A DNA stretch of 64,000 nt from contig OZ038382.1 in assembly GCA_964036045.1 (NCBI GenBank), positions 107,220,578 through 107,284,577 on the forward strand, in the 5' to 3' direction. Source of the DNA: Eutreptiella sp. 'Long Island Sound 2002' (Eukaryota; Euglenozoa; Euglenophyceae; Eutreptiales; Eutreptiaceae). Below are positions 43,661 to 54,599 of the stretch, piece after piece. Made by a program: the position numbers and the translations under genes. The notes beneath the pieces are model-generated. The model was not told the DNA's origin. It saw only the letters and a program-made list of their open reading frames with translations, and searched no databases. Position 1 is the stretch's first letter. Every line of letters begins with the position of its first letter.

Positions 43661-44530
43661 GGATGGTGGCCGGTGTGAGGGGGGGGTGCCCCGGGTCCGG
43701 GGGGGGGTGGGCTGGATGGGTTGCCGGGGTCTTGCGCGTCTACGTCGACGTATGGTTGGCCCTGGTTGCCCTCGGCCGGGCTGGGCGGTGTCGGGTGGCT
43801 TCCTGGTTGAGAGACGGGACTCGGGGCGCTGTGGTGGTGTCTTGGAGGCCTGCGGATGGAGATGGGGGGCGCGTGCGGGGCGCGCAGTGGGTTGGGGGAC
43901 GTCTGGGTCATGCACGGCATGGTAATGGATGAGACGCTGCATGTGTTCCCTGGCGGTGGGGTCTGTGAGTTGCTCCGCGTGTGTTAACAGGAGGTGTTTG
44001 CGGTGTACCATTTGGGCCGCTGCTCTGCGGACTGCCTCTAGCTGGAGGTGCGCTGCTGCCTCCATGGGGCTTTCTGTGTGTTTGGTAAGGTGTCGGTGCA
44101 GGGCCTGTGTCACCGCCCCTCTCATGGTAGCTTCTTTGACCAGGGGATCCCGGAAGAGGTGTTCGGTGGCCTGGTGTGCGTGGCTGTGGGTTGGCCATCC
44201 TTCGTGTTGTTGTAGGGTTTCCGCCGGGGACCAGCCCACTAGCGTGTCCCTGCCTGTATGGAGGGGGCATTTCTTGAAGTGTTCCCAGTCCTCCGGGGTG
44301 GTGTGGTCGCACGGGCAACGGGTGTGTTCTTCCGGGACGTGGATGTGTTTGCGGGCGAGCCATCTGGCGACCCTGGTGAGGAATGGTAGTTGCTCCCTGA
44401 GGAGCTGGATTTGTTGTTTTTGGAGGTGGGCTGGGACGTTTGCTGGGCGCAGCGCTGAGTGGTAGAGGGGGATTTGCAGTCTGTCCTGGAGCTCCTGGAT
44501 GTGCGCCCGGCTGTCTGCGTCGCCGAGCAC
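43661..44530 (-). pseudogene. LINE-B ORF2: C-terminal zinc-knuckle region
   Basis: The minus frame has CPCDHTTPEDWEHFKKCP (about 44310-44260), the Cys/His knuckle commonly found after RT or RNase H in LINE ORF2 proteins. It is followed by a helical region (HLFRDPLVKEATMRGAV...) and then a disordered Pro/Arg tail. It is joined to the RNase H part by a frameshift near 44560 and to the Ulp1-like part by another near 43700. No restriction-enzyme-like endonuclease motif is seen. Confidence 0.72.
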
Positions 44531-44559
44531 GCGGGCGAGATGTAGTGGTATGCTCTGTC

Positions 44560-45897
44560 GTGGGAGGAATAGGGGGCGTCCTCTGATAACCAGTCCGGGG
44601 TCTCATGGGGCTCGGCCAGGGGGGGTATGTGTTGGAGGTGTGTGTGGTTTCGGCCGAGGTCAGGGATCTGGAGGGCTGGTAGGTGCGTTGTGCGCTGGTG
44701 TACTGCCTGGTTGTCGACCTTACCATTTCCGTATTGGTGTCTGTGGGACTCTTGTTTCACGATGTGGAGTTGGACGTAGGGGGGAAGGCTGCTAAGGGCT
44801 TTCCGAAGCAGCAGTGCCTGGGTGCCGAGGCTCGTCGCGGTGGCTTTGTGAAGTGGTTGCCTTGCTATGCGGAGGAGCAGGTGTGTGTCGACAGTGGCGT
44901 CTACCACGAACCAGACCCGGACGATGTGCGGGAGGTGGGCGGGTAGGTGGGCCGCGATCTCGGCGATGGCGTCGGCCATGGCCCCTAGCTCCCCGTGGGA
45001 GGAGGCCCCATAGGTGGTGTGGCCCGTGTGGTGGTCCATGTGGTAGTGTCCCCCGGTGTGGGTTAGCTGCAGGGTGGCCCCCCCGGTGATGGGCGTGAGG
45101 GCGGATTCACCTGAGGCGTCGGTGAAGAAGAGCTGGTCCACCGTTGATGGTTGTGGGAGGCGGCATGGGTTCATGGGCAGGTAGGCGTATATTGCGAGGC
45201 CCGTGGCGAGGTGGGCTACTGGGGTTGTGGGCTGCAGGATGGGGATGGCATACACCCCTACTTCTTTGGAGATGATATGTTTCGCTTGGGGGGACAGGGC
45301 TATGAGTCCCTGCTCCGGCTGTCCTTGTGTGAGGTAGGAGTAGATGTAGTGGAGGATGTAGGCTGTGTCTGGGTTCAGGTCGTGGCATGTGAGGGTTTGT
45401 GTTCGGTGCTCCAGTGTGTGGCAGGAGTGGTGGAGCGGATAGTAGGGGTGCTCGTGCTTGCCCGTTCTGCCTGGCTCGTACATGCTGTAACGGATGGCGA
45501 CCCCTGCCGGGTCGGGGCGGGGCCATGTGGGTGTAGTGGTGAAGAGCCATTCGGGCGCGTGGACGGGGTTCCACGCTACCGTGGGGTCAGTGTCGGTGCA
45601 CTGGAACCATGGGGCTACCCATGCGTAGGTCTGTGGTGGTAGGTGGGTTGTTGGGTGGGTGTGCTGGCGTGCTATGAGGTGTAGTACGGGCCATGGTGTG
45701 GTTGGTGCCTCGGGGTCACAGGCCCAACATGTGCGTGGCATGCTCAGGGAGTCATGGGGGACCCGTGGTAGGTCTTGGGCGGTCATGTGGTGTCTCGGTA
45801 TGCGCCATTTTGCCCCGTGGTGGATGACGGCGGTCTGCGTGGGCTCGGCTTCATTCGGGGCCAGTAGTAGGGTTAGTGGTGAGACTGGGCCCGTCAC
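44560..45897 (-). pseudogene. LINE-B ORF2: RNase H domain
   Basis: The frame contains LFFTDASGE (catalytic Asp), ASSHGELGAMADAI (catalytic Glu), VVDATVD and, near the end, HQYGNGKVDNQAVH (final Asp region). These mark an RNase H domain of the kind carried by I, R1, Tad and some L1-type LINEs. It degrades template RNA during reverse transcription. It follows the RT in a different frame, with a frame change near 45880 that would be absent in an active copy. Confidence 0.82.
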
Positions 45898-48060
45898 CGG
45901 GGGTACGGGGTTCGTGTTTCGAGCCGGTGGGTGCGTAGGGCGGTGTCACTGGGATGGGTCGGGGGTGTTGCTTTTTGAACTCTCGGTAGACTGCTTGCAT
46001 GTCTTTGCTTCCCGGCAGAGTGTGTCCCGCTGCTCGTGCCGTCTGCGTGAGGTACTTGTGGAAGAGGCGGTATTGAGGCCATTGGGGAAGCTGTAGAAAG
46101 GGGGTGTGGTGTGCCCCGCTGTGGTGCAGGACCGGCATTTGGGAAAGGGTGACGTATACTACGGTGATGGAGACCCGGACAAGGTCTATGGTGTGGATGT
46201 CGCCCTTGGGGTGATGATGGACGTCCCCGCAGAGGACCGCTAGAGGCCCTTCCTCTGGGCACGTGTGGTTGGTGAGTATGGCGTGGTGTGGGGATGGGAG
46301 GAGAAGCTGCAGGTGGTTCCACAGGCGCGTGTTCATGTCTGTGGGCATGCCCGTCTGGTGGAGTACCCAGCGCAGGCATGTGTTGCGGGCCTGTTGTGCG
46401 GCTTGGAGGAGGATTGTGGTGACGTCGCGGACCTCCGGTGAGTGGTTGTGGGTCATGCGGTGAAGGATGAGGGCGGTGTGTCTGGTGTAGGCCGCTTTCA
46501 CCTCGTCCCCTATGGCGTCCCCATAGTGGGGCCATGCCGCTCGGATTGCGGGGGTTGGTATGGAGGTGTGCCAGCCCCCGTGTGCTGCCCATGCCTTGGT
46601 CACGGCGCGTGTGGCCGGCTGGGGGGCGGTGGTGGGGTGTGTCAGGTGGAGTGCTTGGAAGCCTATGGAGGCGTTCAAGACCCCGGTGAGGTAGTACGCC
46701 AGGCTCTGGTGGGATAGGGAGAGGGCCTTGGTGGTCGGGGACGCATATCTGGGGAGATGGGCGAGGTGTGATTGCAACTTGGTAGGGAAGGTGGCTTCCT
46801 CAGGGTTGGCGGCCTGGATTACCCCCAGGTGGGTGGTGGTTGTCACGACTTGCATGGGGGGCCCTTGTGGCCCTAGGGTGGGGGGTGTGGCAGACCCCTT
46901 GATCATGGCCATTGACTTTGTGGGGTGGACGATGAGGTTGTTGTGGGAGAGGTAGGAGACGGTCACGTCCAGTAAGTCATTGGCCTGTTCGGTGACCGTT
47001 GGCCTGGTGTCCGGGGCATGGGGTTCGTGTGGGGTGTGTGCGACCGTGAGGTTGGTGTCGTCCGCAAAGCCCATCAGGGGGGAGATGAGGGGGTAGGCTG
47101 CGTAGGCCGGGTAATCCTGCTCGATTGCAAGGGCCAGGGGGAGCGTCACGAGAAGGTACAGGAGGGGGCCCTCTGCTCCTCCTTGGGGGACCCCGCTGCC
47201 TGGCTCCAGGAAGGGGGTGAGGCCTGCTCCAGTGCGGACCGTGTATTTGCGGGTGCGGATGTAGCCGGAGGCGAAGTTGTAGAAGGGGAGGCCTAGGCGT
47301 GTCCACACCGCTTCTAGAAGGAGCCAGGGGGTGTTCGGGAAGGCTCCTTTGACGTCGAGGGAGGCGATGATGAGGTCCACCGGGGCCATGTCTGCGATGG
47401 TGTCCTTGAGGAAGATGGCCTCGTGTGGGGACCGGCCTGGGATGGCCCCCCAGAGGCTGGCTGGTATGTGGGGGTCCAGGTGGGGGCGGATGCGGCGTAG
47501 GAGGATGGTCCAGACGATTTTGACCTCCGTGACCGCACAGACTATGGGGCGCCAGTTGTCCGGGTTTGCCAAGTCCCCTTTTTTGTAGAGGGGGCGGACA
47601 ATGTTTGCCCAGTCTGGTGGCAGGGGGTTCTGCCCCGTGACGATGTCCCAGAGGCGGTGGGCGAGGATGCGGAGGAGGTGGGCGGGGAAGTGGTAGTATG
47701 CCTCCGCAGGGAGGCCGTCGTAGCCTGGGGTTTTGTGTTGCCGGAGACTGTGGATGGCCTTCTGGACTTCGTGGATGGTGAGGGGGGGTTTCTCCAGTTG
47801 CCTCCTCTGGGCGTGGTTGAAGATCTGAGGAAGGCGGTCGATTTTGGCCTGGGTGTCTGGGTCCAGTGTGTTTTGGGTTGGCGTGTGTTGCGGGAGGAAG
47901 CTGTCTATGGTGGCTTGGAGCACTGTGGCTGGGTCGTTGGTGAGGGAGCCGTCCTCCTGCCGGACCGTTGTGATGGTGCGGTGGCCGGTGTCGGTCATGG
48001 CGTCGTTGAGGTGGCAGATGGCCTTGTAGGGGAGTTCATGTTGCGCATACCGTTCGTGTT
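45851..48060 (-). pseudogene. LINE-B ORF2: reverse transcriptase domain
   Basis: Non-LTR reverse transcriptase motifs are clear and ordered: PLYKKGDLANPDNWRPI, ASLDVKGAFPNTPW (first catalytic Asp), GSGVPQGGAEGPLLYLL, and PLMGFADDTNLTV (catalytic FADD, about 47070). A thumb-like region follows. This enzyme would copy LINE RNA at a nicked target. The RT itself is uninterrupted but is separated by frameshifts from the endonuclease before it (near 48060) and RNase H after it (near 45880), so the copy as a whole is inactive unless those are sequence errors. Confidence 0.9.
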
Positions 48061-49224
48061 CTGGGCGATGCGCTGTTGCCTGTGGATGTGCCACCGCTGC
48101 AGGTCTGCCCTGATGTGGGCTATCTGCGCCCTGCAGTGGTGTATCTGGCGGCGGGTTTGGGGGATGTCGGTGTGGAGGAGGGTCGCCAGTTGTTGCTTCG
48201 CATACCAGAGGTCATGGAGCATGTCCCCTAGGGCCATGGGTGGTTGGTCGTCGTCTGTGTGGGGGTGTTGCTGGAAGCCGCAGGCGACGGCGGCCGTGCG
48301 CATGGATGTGAGTAGGTCGGTGGGGTCTGGTTGGATGCGCCGGGCGCGGTCTATGGCCCTGTGATATTGGGACCAGGCATGCTTGTCATGCAGTGGGGGC
48401 ATCTTCAGGGGGGGTGGTAGGCCTTGGTCCGCATCCTCTGGGGGGCTGGGGGGAAGGTTGGGGATGTTGAGGCGGATGTGCAGGGGGCTATGGCCTCTGG
48501 GTCCCAGCGGGAGGGGTCCATATCGGGCCTCCACCCGGATGATGGTCATGGGGTCGCCATAGCATACGTCGATGCGGGATGGGGCGGCATCTGTTTGGTG
48601 GGAAACGTGGGATGGTTGGCCTTCGAGGTTGGCAGTCAGGTCCACGAGCCCCAGCATTTCGATGGTGTCGCGGACTGCATGGTACTGGGGTGTGGCCTGT
48701 CCCCCTCGGTCCGCCGGGGTGGGGGCGGCGTTCATATCGCCGATGGTGATTGTGGGGGCGAGCATGGCCATCTGGCGGTATGCCTCGACCAGGGCTTGGA
48801 GGAAGGGTTCCGTGGCGTCCCCGAAGGGGACGTGGGCGTTGATGACGTTGAGTTGCCATCCGTCCCCGACCACCTCATAGACACCTAGCCTCCCTGCGAC
48901 GCTGAGGTGGTTGACGAGGTGGACGTGGATGCCGGTTCGGGCGTATGGGGGGGTCCCCTTGTGCCAGTAGCATTTGTACGCTTTCCGGTCCGCGGTATAC
49001 ATGGGGATGGTTTCTGGGGGGTCGTCGCGTTGTAGGCCTTGTTCCTGGAAGGCGAGGAGGTGGGGAACCCACCCCGGCCCCTGTGCCATCGGGACCTCCT
49101 GGAGGGCGGTTGTGGCGTCCTTGGGGTATGTGACGGCCGGGTGGTTGAGGTCGAGGAGGTTGACGGTGGCCTCAGTGGGGGCTGGCCGGGGCTGTGGAGG
49201 CTTGTGCCCTCGGCCCTTGCCCTG
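47995..49224 (-). pseudogene. LINE-B ORF2: APE-type endonuclease domain
   Basis: This frame opens right after the ORF1 stop TGA and includes early APE-type motifs TVNLLDLNH and ALQEV, then INAHVPFGD, TITIGDMNAAP, SRIDVCYGDP and GPRGHSPLHIRL. These are the Asn, Glu, Asp and His motifs of apurinic-endonuclease-like LINE nucleases, which nick the target to prime reverse transcription. The first AUG in the frame (49089) comes after the QE motif, so a functional protein cannot start there. That implies readthrough of the TGA at 49225-49227 or a former fused ORF1-ORF2. The reading frame is lost near 48060, where RT continues in another frame. Confidence 0.85.
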
Positions 49225-52200
49225 TCAGGGAGGGGGACTGGGGCTTGGGGACTTTTTGCCGGTTGGTAGGCGCTTGGGTAGGCGCGGCGGGGGGAGGCCT
49301 TGGCTCCACTCCGGGGGGAGCTCCCCAGTGTATTTGGTGACTCTGTGGGCCTTGTTCTCTTTGGTGTGGAGTCGGATGGGGTGGGCGCTGGTGAGCTCCA
49401 GGGTGTGGCCTTCTGGCTTGTCCGGGGCGCTGCTGCCTTGGTCTAGCTCCTTTTGGCGGTGCCAGACCACCCAGATCTGTGGCCCCCCGTTGTCCCCCGG
49501 GTCGCTGAGGTGGTACTGGATCGTGCCCTCACACCAGATCCAGTCGCCTGTGTGGTCGTTGCGGAAGGGCTGCTGGACCTTCGCGCCCTTTTCGAATCCT
49601 GGGTACGCCTTGGGCGGGGGCGGTGCTGGTTGCGGGAGGGAGGATGATGAGGATGCCTGGTCTGGGTGGGGCGGTGGTAATGATGGGAGGGAGGATGACG
49701 AGGATGCTTGGTCTGGGTTCGCCGGGTGGGTCGGGTGGGGTGCGTGGGGTCGGGAGGTCGCTGCTTTTCCGGCTTGGTTGGGGGCGGGTGCGCCTTTTTT
49801 TGGTCTCGCTCGCTTGGGTGGGACTGGAGGTAGCGGGGCTGGGGGGGCGTGGGGTTTGAAGAAGGGGTGAGTTGCTTGCTGGCCCGGATCCCTCGATGGG
49901 GGTTCTGCCGGCGTTTGCATGTTCGCTTTCGCGTGGCTGCGCATGAGGTCGGCGAGCTTGTGCACGGTCTCCGGGGGATCGAATGGCCATGGCAGTGCGG
50001 CCGGGCTGTCGTCGAAGGGGTGGTGAAGGTGGTAGTTCCTCATGGCTTTGGCCTGCATGACCCAGGCCTCCGTGGGTTCCGGTGTGTCTCGGCCGTTGGG
50101 GGAGCCTTGAGCCCAGTAGAGTGCTGTCTGGAGGGCTTCCCAGGGGGCGCCTTCGCGGCCTGTGAGGGTGGTGGACTGGAGGAGTCGCTGCCGGCCCGGT
50201 GGGGGGTCTGCTGGGTCTATTTCCGGGGTATAGGCCAGGGCCGCCATGAAGACTCCGTGTGCCCAGTGGAGGACCCACCTTTGGGTGTCCGCTTTGAGGA
50301 TGTGGATGGCGGGTTGTTGGGGGGGCGTGTCCAGGGTGTGCCACGATGCGATGGCTAGTTCTATCCCGGAGGGGTGGAGGTGTGGGGTCGCCCTGCGGCT
50401 TAGGAGTTGATCGATGTGGAAGGGGGTGACGGGATCTTTGGGGCCCTGCGGTGGTGGGGGCATCGCTAGGATGGTTGTGGGGTCCCAGTGGCGTTCGTGG
50501 GCGGAGAGGGTGTATAGGGCGGCGGTGATGATGTGGTGGGCTTGCCCCTCACGGACGATGTGGCGCTCCGTGCCGAAGTCCTTTCGTAGGTGGGCTGCGG
50601 GGTGGACGGTGATGTGGGCTAGGGCGCGTTGGTGGGCCTTTTTTCCCCCGTCTGGCGCCTGTGTCCGTTTGTCCCCCGGGATGTGCTGGTGTTGGTGTTT
50701 TGGTGGGGGCGGTCCCAGGGCGAGGGATTCTACCCCTTGGAGGGGGATGGCGTGTTCTGTGGACCTGTTGGGCAGGATGTATATGCCCGGGTCTCCCGGT
50801 ACGGTGCCCAGGTACATGTTGCCCGTGATGGTGGGGACCGGCAGCGGTTGGCGCAGGGGCGAGGTGCATGGGGTGGAGCAGGGCGGGTCATGGTTCTCAC
50901 ACCGGGGGTGGGCGATGCCGTACGGGGTGACGTGTACGGCGAAGGGTCCGACGGCGCGCTGGAGTTTGTGGGGTTGGATGTTGCGGGGGCGCGCCACCGC
51001 CCGTGTGTGGGAGCGCCCTTCGCTGATCCACACGGCGTCTGCCCGCGATGCCGCTGGGTTCAGGCAGTCTGTGGTGATGCCTGTGATCGTGCGGTTGTGG
51101 GTGGCATCTGACACTCTGATGGGGGGGGCGCTGATGCTGGGGATGGTGTGGTCGTCGTGGAGGGTGCGGGCCTTGCGCCTCGCATGGTGTCGGTGCTGGG
51201 CCTCCTGGGCGGGGGTGTGCATACCTGTGTGTTTGGGCTTCTTGTTGGGGCGGTCTGCTGTGTGGAAGGGGGTGGGCCAGGAGGGGGCGTGGTGGAGGGT
51301 GGGGTGTGGGAGGTCCCCCCGTGTTGCCCATGTGTACAGGGTGGCCGTGGCGGCCCCTTCTGCCTGTATGGTGTATCGCTCGTCGTGTCCGCGACGGGTG
51401 ATGAGGACTTTGGGGGCCGTCAGCTCATACACCTTTGTGGTGTTGGGGAGGTGGCGGGTGACGGTGATCTTGGCGGCGTCGTTCTTGCGGGTGGTGGTGT
51501 GGGGGATGATGTAGTGGGTCGCCCATTCGTCCTGGGGGGTGTGTTCTGTCGTGTGCAGCTTGAGTGGGGGGTGGAGCGGTTTTTGTGTTGGGGGCTTTTC
51601 TTGGGCCTTCGCCTGGGGCGCCACTTTGGTTTCGACCAGGTATTGTGGGCCCCAGGTTTCCGGGGCCCCTACCTGTGTGGCTGCCGCTGCTGCAGCGTGG
51701 AGGAGGGCAGTTGTGTTGGTGTCTAGAGGGGAGGCCCCTGGTTGGGGGGTGAGGGTGTTGTGGTCTTGGTATGCCCACCAAATGGTGTAGCCTCGTTGGG
51801 TGTTGCGGTGCGGGGTTTCGGTCTGGGCTTGCTGGATCGATAGGGCGGTCTTGATGTCCTCCGCTGCTTGTGGGTTTATGGGTGTGGCGTACGCCCATAA
51901 TCCCGGGGTGTGTATGCCGTGTGGTGCTTGGCCTACTCCTCGTATCGGGTGTAGGGTGTGGCGGGTGCGCGTGAGCCCTAGGTGTTCTTGGAGGAGGTCC
52001 CCCCGGATGTCCTCCCACCGTTGCTGCCAGGTGTGTGTGTGGTCGTTGGGGGCGTGGTAGGTGATGACGATGGCTTGCCATGGGCTGGGGCCTGGATGTA
52101 CCGCCATAGGTGCCGACGATGCTTGCGGGGGTATGTGGACGGCGTGGGCGGGGGCTGCTGTTACGCGGTCTCCCTCCGTGGGTGTGATTGTGGCATCGCC

Positions 52201-52847
52201 TTGGACGGTGAGGAGGAGGTGATGGCGGCCCGTCGGTAGTGCCCAGGTGGTGGTGGGCTCGGTGATTGAGTGGAGGCGGATGGCCTGGAGCCCCGGTGTG
52301 ATTTCGTCCCATCGGAGTGTGCCGTTGTGGACCGCCCATTCCCGTGGCAGGTCTCGAAACCCGTTGCGGTCCGGGGTGGTGCGGTGTTGTGTGGGGAGCT
52401 CCATTGTGGTGATGGGGTGGGTGAGGGGCTCTGTGCGGGGTTTGTCTTGTGTGGTTGGTGGTGATGGTGCCTGGGGCATCTCTTCGTCCAGTTGTTGTGG
52501 GGCTTTCGCCTCCTGGAGTTCTGCGCTGATGGTGGCGAAGACATCTGGGAGGTTGGGGGAGGCGGGGGGTGGGGTGCCGGATCGTTCCAGGTGATGTGGT
52601 ATTCCTCCGGGTTCTCGGGGCTTTGCTGTACGGTGATGGCGGCGGTGGCGTCGTCTTCAGGTCTCCATCGGTGTGGACTGTGGTCGAGGGGGTGGAGGGT
52701 GATGGTGTGGTGGTGTCTCCAGCTGTGGAACGCTAGGAAGGCGTGGAGGCCGTGTCTAGTGTCCCCGGGCGGGCTGGGGTAGATTTCGGCTGCTGCTTCC
52801 AGGAAGGCACCACGGACGCCTTCCTGGAAGGTATGGGCAGAGACCAT
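49225..52847 (-). pseudogene. LINE-B ORF1 (long, function unknown), one frameshift
   Basis: The main open part is 52479-49225 (about 1,084 codons). Continuous sequence extends upstream in another frame to an AUG at plus 52845-52847, with one frame change near 52570, giving about 1,200 residues. I recognise no family. The C-terminal part (FEKGAKVQQPF...WIWCEGTIQY...IWVVWHRQKEL) looks like a small SH3/Tudor-like beta barrel, but that is a guess. Ser/Pro/Ala-rich linkers (DQASSSSSLPSLP repeated) precede it. Position suggests an RNA-binding ORF1 protein. It ends in TGA, in frame with the endonuclease that follows. Confidence 0.65.
52796..52830. repeat. Perfect 13-base inverted repeat at the LINE-B 5' end
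   Basis: CTTCCAGGAAGGC (52796-52808) and GCCTTCCTGGAAG (52818-52830) with a 9-base spacer. Just beyond it, CCATGG (52844-52849) holds start codons for both strands. It lies at or near the junction of LINE-B (minus) and LINE-A (plus). Confidence 0.85.
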
Positions 52848-53549
52848 GGGGGCCCCTAAGACCCCCACGCCCAACGGACATCATCTACCACCGATCCTCG
52901 ACGCCGGTCCAAGAGGCCCCGCACCGGACTGGCGCACATCCCCACCATTCTCACGCCAGTCGAGCGCGAGCGACAGGCAGCGCTTCACGCGGGCCCCCGC
53001 CGGGCGGCAGACGAAGCATCCAGCTCATCTGCCGCCTCCCTCCCAGGGTCAGCGGCCGACCTGCTATCGGGGGGACGGCGGGCCACGGACACGCGGCGAA
53101 GGGAGCCTGCGGCCGACCAAAGGCGTGCGCAAGGGATGGGGGGACAGCCCCCCCCACACCCCCCCCGCGAGCGAGGGGCGATGACACCGGTCCCGGACTC
53201 GGGTACCGACCACCCGACCGACCGGACCCGTGCACCACGGGGTCTCCCACCCGAGCTGCAACACAGCCAAACCACCAAGGCACGGAGGGCGCATTGCAAC
53301 AACGGGGGCACGACGCGAGCGGCCCATCGGCGGATGCAGAAATGACAGAGAACTCCGGCCCTCAGGAGTCCGAAGACCCACTGCCTGCCGCCATGACCTG
53401 CTCGGTGCCCCAGCAGCGGGAGCCCTCCACGGAGTACGCGCCTGGGGGACACCCTGGAACCACCTCACGGCAGCCCTCCCCAACTAGCGCCACGCTGGAC
53501 CAGGACGGGGTGATAATGCCCCCCCTCACCCCCCCGGCCACCGCAGCAG
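52846..53549 (+). other. Disordered coding-like stretch before the Ulp1-like domain
   Basis: Open frames (52846-53184 and 53294-54010) give Pro/Arg/Ala-rich products without domain signatures. They may be the disordered N-terminal part of the protease protein, with a frame change before about 53550. I cannot fix a start. Confidence 0.35.
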
Positions 53550-54599
53550 AGGGGCACGGGTCCCTTCGACGATGCGGAACTGAGAGCGCTCTACGGCATC
53601 CATGCTACCACACTCTCGAGCGAGCTGGTGGCAGCGCTCCGGAAACACCTCCGTGCCGTCAACCCGAACAGGCTCTTCGCCGTGGTCCCCCTTCCACACG
53701 CCGCAACAGCACAAATCTTTGTGCGGCAGCTCCTGGCGCTCGTCACCCCCGGGACACAGATCTCAGACAACCTTGTTCAAGCGTGGATCTGGTGGTTCAA
53801 CACCCACCAACCAGCCCAGGGGGGCGTGTGGGTCCCACACCTGGGCTGGGTACACACGCTCATAGCACCACCGACGGACCCCAGGCCCGTGCCCAGCACC
53901 GGGGGCCGGGAGCGGGCTGCCCCGCCGCCGAGACCCAAAATCCTCCGCATCCCACTGCACGAAGGCCTGGTGGCATGGGAAAGCAGGACAGCCCGCGACA
54001 GGGGGCGTAACCTCAAGAGCCCGGCGGCGCGGTACCCTGAGACGGCGTGCGCAGTGCCCCCGCCGCCTGAATGTGACCCCAGCATCATCTCCATGATCGT
54101 GTTCGAAAATGGCCACTACTACCAAGTGCGGATCATCCTGCACCCGCAGGAGAGCCACTGGAGCTTGGAGGCCGTCGACTCCATGCTCCCAGCGACCACG
54201 GCCCTGCCGGACAGTCCCACCCCCTGCCCAACGACCAGCCCCCGGACCCCCTGACGGCCATCGTGTCGGGGACGGCCAGCACCTGGCACCCAGGCCATGC
54301 CCTCTACTGCCTCTGGTGGTGGGCGCGGCGCCGCTGGCCGCACACGAGGGTATGGTCAGCGACATGGAGGTTCTACCTCGACGGCCGGCAGCAGCTGGAG
54401 GCCATCCCGCAGCACGAACGGACGGCAGAGACCCCCACTGCGCCCAACCTGTGCCCCGTCTTCGCGATCCACCAGATCCCGGCGCTGGCGCTGGGCGAGC
54501 AACTGCAGCCCACCATCCACACTGAGACGGAGGTCCAGGCGGCACACGCGGCCCTTGTGCACAAAACCTTCAGTGCCCTCCGCAGCGCCCTTGTGTGAC
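53550..54599 (+). pseudogene. Ulp1-like (C48 family) cysteine protease, frameshifted
   Basis: The first frame (about 53550-54254) reads from FDDAELRALYG through ISDNLVQAWIWWF, GVWVPHLGW and ENGHYYQVRI to ESHWSLEAVDSM, which has the His (codon about 54156) and a following Asp (about 54177) of the C48 signature. The second frame (about 54245-54599) gives WARRRWPHTRVWS and LCPVFAIHQIPAL with the catalytic Cys at 54452-54454, ending at TGA. One frame change near 54240 splits it. C48 enzymes cleave SUMO or related modifiers, and mobile-element versions may process element proteins. The same domain, more decayed, follows the RT and RNase H of LINE-B. The short His-Asp spacing is atypical. Confidence 0.6.
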
